Assembly (NCBI GenBank): GCA_001695595.3
Contig: MBPM02000048.1
Span: 1-64,000, forward strand
Direction: 5' to 3'
DNA: 64,000 bases
Origin: Plasmopara viticola
Lineage: Eukaryota; Oomycota; Peronosporomycetes; Peronosporales; Peronosporaceae
The notes under the pieces are model-generated. The model did not search any database. It was not told where the DNA came from and saw only the letters and a program-made list of their open reading frames with translations. The translations under genes and the position numbers were made by a program. Below are positions 22,246-31,964 of this stretch, in pieces. Each line of letters opens with the position of its first letter. The stretch's first letter is position 1.

Positions 22246-25200
22246 ATGAAAGTGAACCACGCGGGTGCTGTTCCAGCACGCAAAAACAACAGTGTTTTTG
22301 GCACAATCAAGAGCAAATTGGCCAAGAATCTTGGCCACTGGAAGTCGAGTTTGTCAGCGTCGCCTACTGCGCAAGATTTGCTTAAACGTGAGGCGGAAGC
22401 CACAGCGGTTGGATCTGATCAACAACAATGTGAAGTTGAAGAGAATAATGGAGGTGATAGAGAGGAAATAGGTGTTGAGTTGCATCAATTGCAAAGCATC
22501 AAGGAGGTTGCATTGGCTTCTACCGTTGATAGAATCGTCAGCATTCAAGAGCACTGTGTGGTTCAGACCCAGCAGAAGTGCTTTGAGACACCAGAAGAGA
22601 GTGGACAAGGCAACGATGGCAGTGACGAAGACGAGCTAGAAATTCAAGAAAAGATAGTCAATCAAAGTGACGATGAAGAGGAATTTCGAAAAAATGACGC
22701 AGCTAGTTTAAAACAGCCGTCAAGTCAAACGCTCCAAGGAGACGATGACAATACACGAGAGGCGTTTGATCAAGTCAAAGGGGAACGAGAGTTGGAAGCT
22801 TTACCGCTTGTTCCGGAGAATAGTATTGAAAACGATTATTGCGATGACGAAGTGCTTGGTGGCGATTCTAATGAATCTGTAGGTTTTTCGAAAAAGGTGG
22901 ATCTGACGATCATTGGAATCACGCCCAAGGCTCTACGCAACCATATTCCGTGTGACGATGTGTGTGAGACGAACGAGGATGAATACTTGGACGCTGATGC
23001 ACCGACAACACGTCGCTCATGCGAGCCGCTATCGTCTCCGTTAAGGCAAGTGCATCTCGGTGCCGGTGTTGAAATGATGCCCTTTGAACGAGGGCTGCCT
23101 CACCCTCCTCTTGAAAAGGTGTGTGAAGAATCCGGTAGCCTTCCTTACCGACCAGTTTCGCTACGAGGGTTCAGGGGCCGAAGTCACCCGTTGATTGTTG
23201 CGCAGACCCCCATCTTGTCGTCAGCAAAAGACGTGGTGCAAGTCGATCAAGTTCCCGATGAAGACAGAGCAGAAACCAATACACTCGACACGGGCGCTTT
23301 GATTACTCGCACGTTTGGGGAGCGCGTCGTCACTTCATTGGCCGCCGATGCGTGGGGTGACCGGCAAGGTGGTTTCGATGCGATTATCTTAGCAGTGAAA
23401 AAGGCCAATGTAGCTGCTGTCGATGCCGTGGCGCGGCAAGACTTATTGGGCGCGACGTTTGCAGCTGTTCAATGCGGCGTGGAAGACCGCGTGGCTCCCG
23501 TCATGTATTGTGCCCTCGACTGCCTCCATGCTGTGCTCAAGGACTTTGCTCGTGTTGACGCAAAGAAGCGTGCAAGAGCTGATTTCGAGTCGCATAGCGT
23601 ACCGTGGTTAAACACGCAATTGTCAAGCCTAGTCAGTGCTCTCGTCAAGAAGATGGGGGACTCGAACAAGCGCACGCAACGTGAAATCACCCAAGCTCTG
23701 CTTCGGATCGCTCGACTCCGTTCGTTGCGAGCCCTTCCTCACCTGTTACTGCACTTGAGTGGAAAAGAACTCCCACCACGTCGACAGCTGGAAATCCTTC
23801 GTCGTTTGATCCAAGAATTTGGGCTTTCCTCCGTGGCTGAACCCTCGTTGCCACAGCAACAATTGACAGTTGACACGGTGCTTGCCTTTGTTGCCCCGAG
23901 CTTGTTAGTTGCCGAGGAAAAGACACGCAAAGTTGCAATTGAGCTTCTTGCAGACATTCAGACTTGTACAGGGAGCTCCACGGCTTGGCAGACTCAGCTC
24001 GCGCGACGTGGAACGCTCAAGCCCGAAGTGCTTCGCTTGGTCATTCGTCGTGTGGATGAAGTGGTTGCAAAGCGAGAGCAGCAACAAGCAGCAAACGTGT
24101 CGTTGGAAGAAGCAAATGGGGCTACACGTAACCAAGCAGACGGGCAGATGGACGATGAAAGTGCGTTTTCTCCTGCTGAGCTTGTGGACGTGCCGCAAGA
24201 AGACTCTTCATCGAGTGTAGACTTACTAGAGGGCTTACTATCGCGTGCGCAAGATGTCGTGGGACCAGTAAAGTGGCGAAAACTCTCGAGCAAGACGTGG
24301 AGTGATCGAAAGGAAGCGCTTTTAGACATTGAAAAGGGTATTACGGAAGCAACTTTAGACTTGGACGATGTACGATCAGCCGATGGATCGTGCGTACAGA
24401 GTACGTTTAGTGCGTACAGTGCACTAATGCATCGCGCGTTAAGTGACAATATTGCCCCTGTGGCAAACACGGCGTTAGATACGTATGCCACTCTTATTAA
24501 GGTGTATGGTCCTCAAGTTGAGTGGCGCGATTCAAATGTGCGTGACGTGACGTTGCTCACCTTGGTACGGATGCTAGCCGCCATGCAGAAAGCAAACAAC
24601 CGCACGACGCGGGCTGCGTGTCGTGGCGTGTTGAAATTAGCGCGATTGCCCAACGCGCGTCATCCATTGCGTTACGTGCTCTCGTGTGTGTTTAATGGCG
24701 AAGGGAGGAGTGCCTGTGAAGTGCAGGTACAGATGCATTTGCTTCGTCTCTTAGTGCCGGAATTTGGCTTTCAAGCGGATGGATTGGGGGCTTCGCGGGT
24801 GCTTGAAGCGGTTTGCAAAGGTTTGGTACACACTAGTGCTTCCGTGCGTCGTGCTGCGGCTGATGTCGCACTCAGCGCGCAACGCCTCCTTGGTCGGGAG
24901 TTTGTCGTGGCGCGGCTGCAAGGTATTAAGCCTGTGACGTTAAAGGAACTTGAAAAGAGTTTTGTGGACGGTGTAGAGTCGGATCGTCCTCAAACAGTGC
25001 ATACTACAGGTGGTGACGTCTCTACGAATGCAGTGACGAGAGATTTAGAAATAGCAACTATGACAGTTGGTGGACTTGGCGAGTTTGCATCGAGACGATT
25101 GCTTCATAGTGCACCGGTGAGTATTGGACAGCTACAATGCACACCGCTTGACGAAGAAGCGTTGGCGAATTTAAGTGCTCGTGTGTCAAACATGAGCAAC

Positions 25201-25254
25201 GAGGATGAAAGTCTGATGGACTCGATCTTAGGTAGGGATGATTATAATATATGA
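22246..25254 (+). CDS. TOG/HEAT-repeat protein, CEP104-like
   Basis: This is a single-exon 1002-aa protein. The first 340 or so residues are acidic and disordered. Two alpha-helical HEAT-type arrays follow, at about residues 360-600 and 650-910. The first begins GERVVTSLAADAWGDRQGGF, like the TOG domain of CEP104 (which starts with a conserved W and REDAL-like helix), and contains SLVSALVKKMGDSNKRTQRE, like the family's LLxRTGDSSARLRVTA helix. The second begins WRKLSSKTWSDRKEALLDIE. TOG domains bind tubulin; CEP104 and the TOGARAM proteins act at ciliary tips and basal bodies. The N-terminal jelly-roll and C-terminal zinc fingers of CEP104 are not present, so orthology is not claimed. A flagellar role in zoospores is inferred. 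Confidence 0.7.
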   Translation: MKVNHAGAVPARKNNSVFGTIKSKLAKNLGHWKSSLSASPTAQDLLKREAEATAVGSDQQQCEVEENNGGDREEIGVELHQLQSIKEVALASTVDRIVSIQEHCVVQTQQKCFETPEESGQGNDGSDEDELEIQEKIVNQSDDEEEFRKNDAASLKQPSSQTLQGDDDNTREAFDQVKGERELEALPLVPENSIENDYCDDEVLGGDSNESVGFSKKVDLTIIGITPKALRNHIPCDDVCETNEDEYLDADAPTTRRSCEPLSSPLRQVHLGAGVEMMPFERGLPHPPLEKVCEESGSLPYRPVSLRGFRGRSHPLIVAQTPILSSAKDVVQVDQVPDEDRAETNTLDTGALITRTFGERVVTSLAADAWGDRQGGFDAIILAVKKANVAAVDAVARQDLLGATFAAVQCGVEDRVAPVMYCALDCLHAVLKDFARVDAKKRARADFESHSVPWLNTQLSSLVSALVKKMGDSNKRTQREITQALLRIARLRSLRALPHLLLHLSGKELPPRRQLEILRRLIQEFGLSSVAEPSLPQQQLTVDTVLAFVAPSLLVAEEKTRKVAIELLADIQTCTGSSTAWQTQLARRGTLKPEVLRLVIRRVDEVVAKREQQQAANVSLEEANGATRNQADGQMDDESAFSPAELVDVPQEDSSSSVDLLEGLLSRAQDVVGPVKWRKLSSKTWSDRKEALLDIEKGITEATLDLDDVRSADGSCVQSTFSAYSALMHRALSDNIAPVANTALDTYATLIKVYGPQVEWRDSNVRDVTLLTLVRMLAAMQKANNRTTRAACRGVLKLARLPNARHPLRYVLSCVFNGEGRSACEVQVQMHLLRLLVPEFGFQADGLGASRVLEAVCKGLVHTSASVRRAAADVALSAQRLLGREFVVARLQGIKPVTLKELEKSFVDGVESDRPQTVHTTGGDVSTNAVTRDLEIATMTVGGLGEFASRRLLHSAPVSIGQLQCTPLDEEALANLSARVSNMSNEDESLMDSILGRDDYNI

Positions 25255-25502
25255 AGGAAAAGCAGAAAGTTGCTGGACGGTAATCACGTACCATTAAAAA
25301 AGGGAATCGTTGCGATGCCCATAGGGTTTTCAGTAAATTCCCACAAGGTGTTTGCCGAACCCCTACCCATGCTTTCTCGGCCTATGATTGGCTGTATATA
25401 AGAAAAGACAAAAAAAGCAGTTTTATCGCAGACCGTGAGATTCAATTTGAAAGTATTTGATACTTTACATCTTTCGCTTTCAACATGAAGATTGTTGCTT
25501 AA
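25255..25502. other. Spacer with TATA-like promoter and an orphan ATG
   Basis: Between the TOG gene and the Copia 5' LTR is a gtatataagaaaag TATA-like box at about 25391, followed by a pyrimidine-rich leader and an ATG at 25485. The retrotransposon begins 18 bases after that ATG. On the other side of the element, 29860 onward continues the target sequence, so the element may sit inside the start of a small gene. A stop codon overlaps the insertion site in the ATG frame. Confidence 0.35.
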
Positions 25503-25693
25503 TGTTAAAGATTGATGTGCTGATCGAAGAAAGGCGGACGTTACTATGACCAGTGATTGGTCAATGCGATTGAATGGCTATCGTGCGCGAAAGGAATGAA
25601 TGGCCAGCAAGAGAGACAGCAAAGAGTAGGACAAGGATGAACGCACTAACACAATTTATTAACATTCCAATCCCGAGTTTATTTTTATTAACA
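25503..25693 (+). repeat. 5' LTR of the Copia element
   Basis: 191 bp, starting TGTTAAAGATTG and ending TTATTAACA. It is identical by eye to the copy at 29669-29859 and preceded by the duplicated target cttaa. Confidence 0.97.
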
Positions 25694-25708
25694 GGTTATG
25701 AGCCCAAG
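25694..25708 (+). other. Putative Copia primer-binding site (initiator-tRNA half)
   Basis: The bases ggttatgagcccaag follow the LTR directly. They match, with one mismatch, the complement of the anticodon stem-loop of eukaryotic initiator tRNA-Met (ggttatgggccca), the kind of site used by Drosophila copia, which primes from a cleaved tRNA half. The usual 3'-end site (TGGTATCAGAGC) is absent. The gag-pol ATG lies inside this site. Confidence 0.65.
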
Positions 25709-28700
25709 TAACGACTCCGGTGTCAAGATCGAGCCATTCGACGGATCCAACTACGCGTTATGGAGCTACAAGATGAAGATGTCTTTGATGTCCAAGGGAT
25801 TGTGGGGAGCCGTCTCTGGCGAAGGCGCACCCAATGCGGTCAAGGAGCAGCAAGCACACGCTGCGATCGCGCTCAACTTGAGTGACTCTCAGCTGATGCA
25901 CGTGATCGACGCAACGTCAGCGACCGAAGCGTGGGGAAGACTGGCAAGGTTTCATCACACTCAAGACATGGCGAATCGGCTTTGGCTGAAGGAGAAGTTC
26001 GCTTCGTTCAAGTACACGGCGTCGAACATGAGTGGACATGTGATGGAGCTTGAAGACCTGGTGATGAAGATGAGAAGTGCAAACTGTGCTCCAAGTGAAG
26101 AAGACATATGCGCAGTCATGCTAAGGAGCCTTCCTGCAAGCTACGAGAGCTTAGTGCAGGCGTTCCGGATGTCGATCACCAGCTTCGAATTCAGCAGTCT
26201 CGTGAGTAAGCTGATTGCTGAAGAAGTGCGCCAGAAGGAGGCGGCACGAGTAGAGGAAGCAACGGCTCTCTACACAAACAAGCGAAGCGTCAAGCAGCAC
26301 CCGAAGAAGCAACAAGGACGACGACCCAAAGGACCGTCGGGGGTGTGCTACAATTGTGGCAAGGTCGGCCACTATGCTAGAGATTGCCGTTCAAGTCGGA
26401 TTCCAAGAGAAGCAAACCATGACCAGTCCAACATCGCGTTCAATGCCAGTGAGGGCTACGCGAGCAACTGCTGGGTCATGGACAGCGGAGCATCGGCGCA
26501 TATGTGCAAGGATCGAGGATCCTTCGTGGACTACAAGATAGTTGAACAGCCGCGCAGTGTTTCAAGCGCGAAGAACGATGTGAAGCTCAAGGTCATCGGC
26601 TACGGAACGGTCAAGCTTCGGGTTTGGACCGGGCATGCGTGGATCGATGCCACGCTGGAAAATACTCTGCACGTTCAAGAACTGACGAAGAATTTGTTCT
26701 CGCTTACGGCTGCAGCAGCACGAGGAATGACGATCGAGATTACCCGCGACGAGTGCGTGGTGAAGCGTGGCGGCACACCGGTTGCCACGGGAAGGAAACA
26801 GGGTTTCCTGATGTACCTCAACATCGAGGCTGATGCGGAGTGCCATGTTGCAGAAACAGAAGCAGAGCTATGGCACCGAAGACTGGGTCACGCATCGTAT
26901 GGCACGGTAAACGCTCTGGTCAAGGATGGAAGAATCAAGGGAGAAGAGATGAAGATGGACTTTGTATGCGATGTGTGCGCAACATCCAAGCAAGTGCGAA
27001 AGTCTTTCAATACAAGTGAGGAAGACGCAGAGCTCAGGGAGGCTGCGCGTTCCGATGAAGTGGTGTGTTCTGACGTACTCGGGCCAATCACGCCACTCTC
27101 AAAGTCCGGCTACAAGTACATTGTCAGCTTCATCATGATGAAAAACCGGTACACGACGGTCTTCCCGTTGCGGAAGAAGAGCGAAGTAACAAGCGCGTTC
27201 ACAAGGTTTTACCGAGAGATAAAGACGCTGTCTGGGACAAAGGTCAAGGTTCTTCGAAGTGACAACGGTGGGGAGTACCGGAACGCGGCGATGGACAACT
27301 TTTGCAAGGCAAAGTTTATCAAACAAGAGTTCACGGTACCGTTCAACCCTGAACAGAACGGTATGGCAGAGCGCATGAACCGGACACTGATCGAGATGAC
27401 ACGCTGCATGATCAAGGACAGTGGACTCGACAAGTCATACTGGTGTGAAGCTCTCATGACAGCGACAGACATCCGGAACGTGCTTCCAAACGCGTCGAAC
27501 AAGAGATCAAGTCCATACGAGATGGTGTTTAAGCGGAAACCGCGTATCGACCACATGCGCGTATTTGGTGCGCAGTGTTACGCGCATGTGGCGAAGGCGG
27601 GACGCAAGAAACTGGATGATTCAGGCGTGAAGTGTTTCTTCCTTGGATATGCGAAGAAACACAAGGCGTATCGACTTCTTGACGCGGACGACGGATCAAT
27701 CAAGATTTCAAGAAGTGTGACGTTCGCTGAGCATCCCGTCTCGAAGGTACTGGAGAAGAAAAGAAATGTGATCGTCGACGTGATTGAAGACGAAGAAGAG
27801 ACGGAGGCACCGTTTGAAGAGGAAGTTTTGAGGACACCACCGATGCGAACACGCCAGGAGCCGGGGAACGACGGGCAAGATAACGTGGTCGTTCAAGTTC
27901 CAACTCGTGCATCGAGCACACCTGGTCGAGATGGCGAAGAAGAGTGGATGGTGCGACCTGTTCGAAAGAAGCGTGGTCTGGTGCGCTACGACAGAGAATT
28001 CACGAACATACGCCGCGGTGAATTCAATCTGGACGACTTCGAGGGAGAGTACGACTCTCACCACTGTTTGGTCGCGGAGAGCATTGGGGAACAAGCTTCC
28101 ACCTACGAAGAAGTAATGAAGAGCGAATACAAGGATCAGTGGCTGGAAGCGATGAAGAGCGAGATGAAGTCACTTGAAGATCACAACACATGGAAGCTAT
28201 TGGACATGCCACAGCATAAGAAGGCTGTTGGGTGCAAGTGGGTCTTCCGTATCAAGCGTGATCCGAGTGGCAATATTGTGAAGTTCAAGGCACGCTTAGT
28301 CGCAAAGGGGTTTACGCAGCGCCCTGGAATTGACTACAATGAGACGTTTGCGCCAGTCGCACGCAAAGAGTCGATTAATGCGGTGTTGGCGATCGCAGCG
28401 GCTGAAGACTTAGAAGCTGAAAATGTCGACGTTGATACAGCATTCCTGTATGGCGAAGTTGAAGAGGAGATCTACATGGACCAGCCAGATGGCTTCGAAG
28501 ATGAAGAAAATCCGGCAAAGAAGTGCTTACTTCAAAAAGCACTTTACGGGACGAAGCAAGCTGCGCGACAGTGGAACAGCAAGCTCACCAAGCATCTGGA
28601 GAATCAAGGTTTCGAGGGTACCTCGGCAGACCCATGTGTGTTCGTTCGTGTTTCGAGAAACGAGTACAGCATCATCATCATTTACGTGGATGACTTGATG

Positions 28701-29636
28701 CTGTTCTGCAAAACCATGGATCATATTGAGGACATCAAGAGTGCGCTGAAGGAAGAGTTCAGCATCAAAGAACTCGGAGAGCTCAAGTATTGCCTGGGGA
28801 TCGAGATACACCGCAAGCGTGACGACCATGTGATCAAGATAAACCAACAAGCGTATATCAAGCGACTCGCGGAGAAATTTGGTGTTGATCAATGCAAGGA
28901 CGTGCACACACCAGCGGACAGTAACTCCAAGTTGTCGAAGTTGCCCGAAGAGGAAGCGTTTGCGCCGAAGTACCCATATCGCGAACTGGTGGGGGCTTTG
29001 ATGTACATAGCAACATGTACGCGCCCGGACATAGCATATGCTGTTGGTGAAGTTGCCAAGTTTTGCGAGCGTTACGGCAAGGCACACTGGGCGGCGGCCA
29101 AGCGAATTCTGAAGTACTTGAAGACGACACTAGATATCAGCATTGTGTTTGACGGCTCGAGCAAGGGAGAGCTGATTGCGTATGCTGATGCAAACTGGGC
29201 AGGAGACCTCGACACGCGACGTTCAACAACAGGGTATGTATTCTTCTTGAATGGAAGTGCCGTTTCGTGGAATTCCAAGCGTCAGCCGACGGTCGCAACA
29301 TCAAGCACGGAAGCAGAGTACATGAGTTTGTACAGTGTGACGCAAGAGGCTATTTGGTTCCGAAGTCTGCTCAAGGACATGAAGTACGGTGTCGATTCGG
29401 CAACAACGATTTATCAAGATAATCAAGGTTGCATCGCACTGGCCAAGAATCCTGTTTATCACTCGCGGACGAAGCACATCGACATCAAGTTTCATTTCCT
29501 GCGCGAGAAAGTGGAACGCGAGGAAATCACACTTGAATACAAGCCGACGGAAGACATGGTCGCGGACGGATTTACGAAGGCACTTGCAAGGGACAAGCAC
29601 AGCAAGTTTCTTACGGGTCTACGGATGGCAGCGTAG
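25698..29636 (+). CDS. Copia gag-pol polyprotein
   Basis: A single 1312-aa frame. A Copia-type Gag (FDGSNYALWSYKMKMSLM at the start) is followed by a CCHC zinc knuckle CYNCGKVGHYARDC near residue 217, then the aspartic protease motif WVMDSGASAHM near 260. Next come the integrase HHCC region (LWHRRLGHASYGTV) and the core DDE domain with GPITPLSKSGYKYIVSF, RSDNGGEYRN and NGMAERMNRTLIEMTRCMI. The reverse transcriptase spans KWVFRIKRDPSGNIVKFKAR to YVDDLMLF (near residue 995). RNase H carries ADANWAGD, SSTEAEYMSL and DNQGCIALAKNP. No stops or frameshifts. The start ATG is four bases downstream of the LTR, within the primer-binding site. Codon use is more GC-rich at third positions than in the decayed flanks. 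Confidence 0.97.
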   Translation: MSPSNDSGVKIEPFDGSNYALWSYKMKMSLMSKGLWGAVSGEGAPNAVKEQQAHAAIALNLSDSQLMHVIDATSATEAWGRLARFHHTQDMANRLWLKEKFASFKYTASNMSGHVMELEDLVMKMRSANCAPSEEDICAVMLRSLPASYESLVQAFRMSITSFEFSSLVSKLIAEEVRQKEAARVEEATALYTNKRSVKQHPKKQQGRRPKGPSGVCYNCGKVGHYARDCRSSRIPREANHDQSNIAFNASEGYASNCWVMDSGASAHMCKDRGSFVDYKIVEQPRSVSSAKNDVKLKVIGYGTVKLRVWTGHAWIDATLENTLHVQELTKNLFSLTAAAARGMTIEITRDECVVKRGGTPVATGRKQGFLMYLNIEADAECHVAETEAELWHRRLGHASYGTVNALVKDGRIKGEEMKMDFVCDVCATSKQVRKSFNTSEEDAELREAARSDEVVCSDVLGPITPLSKSGYKYIVSFIMMKNRYTTVFPLRKKSEVTSAFTRFYREIKTLSGTKVKVLRSDNGGEYRNAAMDNFCKAKFIKQEFTVPFNPEQNGMAERMNRTLIEMTRCMIKDSGLDKSYWCEALMTATDIRNVLPNASNKRSSPYEMVFKRKPRIDHMRVFGAQCYAHVAKAGRKKLDDSGVKCFFLGYAKKHKAYRLLDADDGSIKISRSVTFAEHPVSKVLEKKRNVIVDVIEDEEETEAPFEEEVLRTPPMRTRQEPGNDGQDNVVVQVPTRASSTPGRDGEEEWMVRPVRKKRGLVRYDREFTNIRRGEFNLDDFEGEYDSHHCLVAESIGEQASTYEEVMKSEYKDQWLEAMKSEMKSLEDHNTWKLLDMPQHKKAVGCKWVFRIKRDPSGNIVKFKARLVAKGFTQRPGIDYNETFAPVARKESINAVLAIAAAEDLEAENVDVDTAFLYGEVEEEIYMDQPDGFEDEENPAKKCLLQKALYGTKQAARQWNSKLTKHLENQGFEGTSADPCVFVRVSRNEYSIIIIYVDDLMLFCKTMDHIEDIKSALKEEFSIKELGELKYCLGIEIHRKRDDHVIKINQQAYIKRLAEKFGVDQCKDVHTPADSNSKLSKLPEEEAFAPKYPYRELVGALMYIATCTRPDIAYAVGEVAKFCERYGKAHWAAAKRILKYLKTTLDISIVFDGSSKGELIAYADANWAGDLDTRRSTTGYVFFLNGSAVSWNSKRQPTVATSSTEAEYMSLYSVTQEAIWFRSLLKDMKYGVDSATTIYQDNQGCIALAKNPVYHSRTKHIDIKFHFLREKVEREEITLEYKPTEDMVADGFTKALARDKHSKFLTGLRMAA

Positions 29637-29668
29637 GATGCTCACTTCGCGCGCACATCAAGGGAGAG

Positions 29669-29859
29669 TGTTAAAGATTGATGTGCTGATCGAAGAAAGG
29701 CGGACGTTACTATGACCAGTGATTGGTCAATGCGATTGAATGGCTATCGTGCGCGAAAGGAATGAATGGCCAGCAAGAGAGACAGCAAAGAGTAGGACAA
29801 GGATGAACGCACTAACACAATTTATTAACATTCCAATCCCGAGTTTATTTTTATTAACA
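29669..29859 (+). repeat. 3' LTR of the Copia element
   Basis: 191 bp, same sequence as the 5' LTR by eye. It is preceded by the purine tract agggagag and followed by the second copy of the cttaa target duplication. Confidence 0.97.
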
Positions 29860-30045
29860 CTTAATACCGTTGTAGGCATGCTGCACGCAGCGGCATCTAA
29901 AGAACATATATCCAGTAGAAGCGAGATAAAAGGGGCTGTAATATGTCCCTTCCTCAATAGCGGCGGATATTGCAGCGAAGCATATTCGTGCGTCATGGCA
30001 GTGAACGCCACACAGTGTACTCTCCTTTACTCTAAACGCTCATAA
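29860..30045 (+). pseudogene. Possible remnant of a small cysteine-containing ORF split by Copia
   Basis: After the target duplication the sequence stays open for about 60 codons in one frame to a stop at 30045, and contains four Cys in a short tail. Its first residues are hydrophobic. The candidate upstream start (ATG at 25485) is one base out of frame with it and reaches a stop at the junction. So either this was already broken or the match is chance. No family recognised. It could have been a short secreted protein, but that is speculation. Confidence 0.25.
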
Positions 30046-30085
30046 CGTAGTCAAGTTCGCAAACAACACAGAGAGGAAATTAGCA

Positions 30086-30545
30086 TTGGCTCAGTCGTTT
30101 GAGCTGCTGATCGTGCAGCATGGAATTTTACTTAATCCGCCATTCATCCGAGATTTGACAGAAGACATGAAAGCCAAGCTAGAGCAGCACTGGATTAATG
30201 GATAAATAGGAGCGTTCGCAGTGTCGATAGGACACACGTATTTGTAAGATTTCTGTCGCAATTTGCCACTCAAAATCAGGGGCGTAGATGCCTGCCCACT
30301 AATTGTCCTTAAAAAAATGGGGTGGAGGAGTGAGTCTAGAGCTGTAAAGATTATGTCAGAAGCTGTACACGCCGAATTTTTTGTACTTGAAAAAGCCAAG
30401 CAAGGTTTTGACCTCGCCAGCGACGTGACATTTGACATGACTGACGAGACGGTACCAAAAGTTGCTTTCTGCGTCTTTGCTTTTAATTTGTATAACATTA
30501 TTGTTTTAGCCACAGCCAAAGATACGCCGACGATAGGTCTTGCCT
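30086..30545 (+). pseudogene. Unidentified decayed ORF
   Basis: Plus-strand blocks such as SFELLIVQHGILLNPPFIRD and FDLASDVTFDMTDETVPKVA read like real protein, with a few in-frame stops between about 30200 and 30250 and several after 30545. The long minus-strand frame over 30091-30624 is its shadow, because the plus strand carries the protein-like composition. I do not recognise the family. It may be a transposon gene or a dead host gene. Confidence 0.35.
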
Positions 30546-31964
30546 GAGTTGTTTTCCCAAACAAGTGAAATATGTTATACTCCTGAAGGCACATAAAACC
30601 TAAATGAGCGATCATTAGGACCAAAAGTAACGCTTTTATCAGTGCTTACAGCGTATCGATTGCCCCACATAAAAAAGTGGGCGGCCGTAAATATGAAGAC
30701 ATGTGAGACTTATCATGGAGTCAAAATCGCGGCTCATGTGTCGAATCCCTTCCAGTTACTGCAAAAGTCGACTAAAGCCCGTAAGCCTCTATGAAGTCTC
30801 TGACTTATTGGAGGTGGTGGATGCAATTTGCTTGTGCTTGTGTGGCGTGACCGTCGTCAAACGGCGTGATGTTTTTCTTACAAAAAATACATATGCGCTG
30901 GTAATATTCGTTAAAATCTTTATTTGCGTAGTTTCAAATGAAGCCTTCGAACCAAGATATTTTTAAGCATTCAAAGTCAAGCGACCATATTGAATGAATG
31001 TGATCTAGAATGTGTTAGGAGCCAGATGGAGTATAGCAGAATGAAAGCCTATATGATTCTAGGAGTAGATGGCTTAGAACCACAAGGTCGACTTTAGTGA
31101 AACAATTATCCGTAAGAGCTCTCTAGTTGGTATCACCTCTCGATTTGCTTCAAGCAAATAGTATTTACTCTTCGTCGAGTTTGCTCCGCTGCCCCCCCTT
31201 CAGCCTCAATAAAAATCGACCTTCGAATGTTTGCTCCGCAACTGTGTTACACTTTGCGTGTTAAAGTCTCACTTTGCGAGATGCTCTACTTGCTCTTGCT
31301 TTGCTATTCTGAAATCGGCATTCTGCTTCCATACTTTTCACGCGTTACGGCTTAAAAGCGTCTCGGCAAAGTCTTTCTGCTGAGATGATTTTCAGGTCTT
31401 GCGTGAGTACGTATGTCGTGTTCAATAATTTGCTGTCAGAATATCTCAAATTACCGACTTCCGGTTCCCAGAGTCGGTCGTCGCTTGACCTGTCGTTGCC
31501 GATGATTTTGCCGTATTGTCTGCTCGATATTGTACTAGCCACAATCTCAACTACTGCGGATCTTGCTTCAATGATGTTGACATCACGAGTCGTAGTCGCA
31601 CAATTGAATAGAGATAGCATGTTTTTATCTTTGATTGCATTCGAACGCTGATAACAATTTTGATTGAAAAGTAGGTCCTGCTTTTGTGTACCGGTTTGAA
31701 TTGCGAAATTGCCTTCGCAGCATCGCCCTGACGGTTGCTTGTAACATTCAATTCGTCACAACGGCAACTTACATCTATAGTTGGCGGCTCTCTTCTAAGC
31801 ACTGACAACAACGATTGTGAAAAATAATAAAGTGAACTTTAAAATTTGACTGTTTAATTGGTTCATTTTGTGCTAATTCTCACTGTTTTGGCATTATAAT
31901 GCATCATTTTGCGCGGTCTCTTCATTCCATTAGACCGCTAGCTGCTAATAAAATATAACTCATC
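30546..31964. other. Degenerate intergenic stretch
   Basis: Short overlapping frames occur on both strands around 31345-31651, none with a motif. The sequence tttgctccgc recurs at about 31179 and 31229. It lies between a decayed ORF and the eEF1G pseudogene, so it is probably relic transposon or pseudogene DNA. Confidence 0.4.

Larger units (their letters stand above)
25503..29859 (+). mobile_element. Complete Ty1/Copia LTR retrotransposon
   Basis: The element is 4357 bp with two 191-bp LTRs (25503-25693 and 29669-29859) that I read as identical, and TGTTA...TAACA ends. The 5-bp duplication cttaa lies at 25498-25502 and 29860-29864. One uninterrupted gag-pol frame fills the interior in the Copia order protease-integrase-RT-RNase H. 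A polypurine tract (agggagag, 29661-29668) abuts the 3' LTR. A primer-binding site begins right after the 5' LTR. Identical LTRs plus an intact frame indicate a very recent insertion that may still be competent. Confidence 0.97.

Noticed and set aside
28527..29600. Minus-strand frames of up to 186 codons inside the Copia element
   Set aside because: Shadows of the gag-pol frame; no retroelement carries genes there.
31345..31651. Overlapping 90-codon frames on both strands as small genes
   Set aside because: No motif, no start context, located between pseudogenes.
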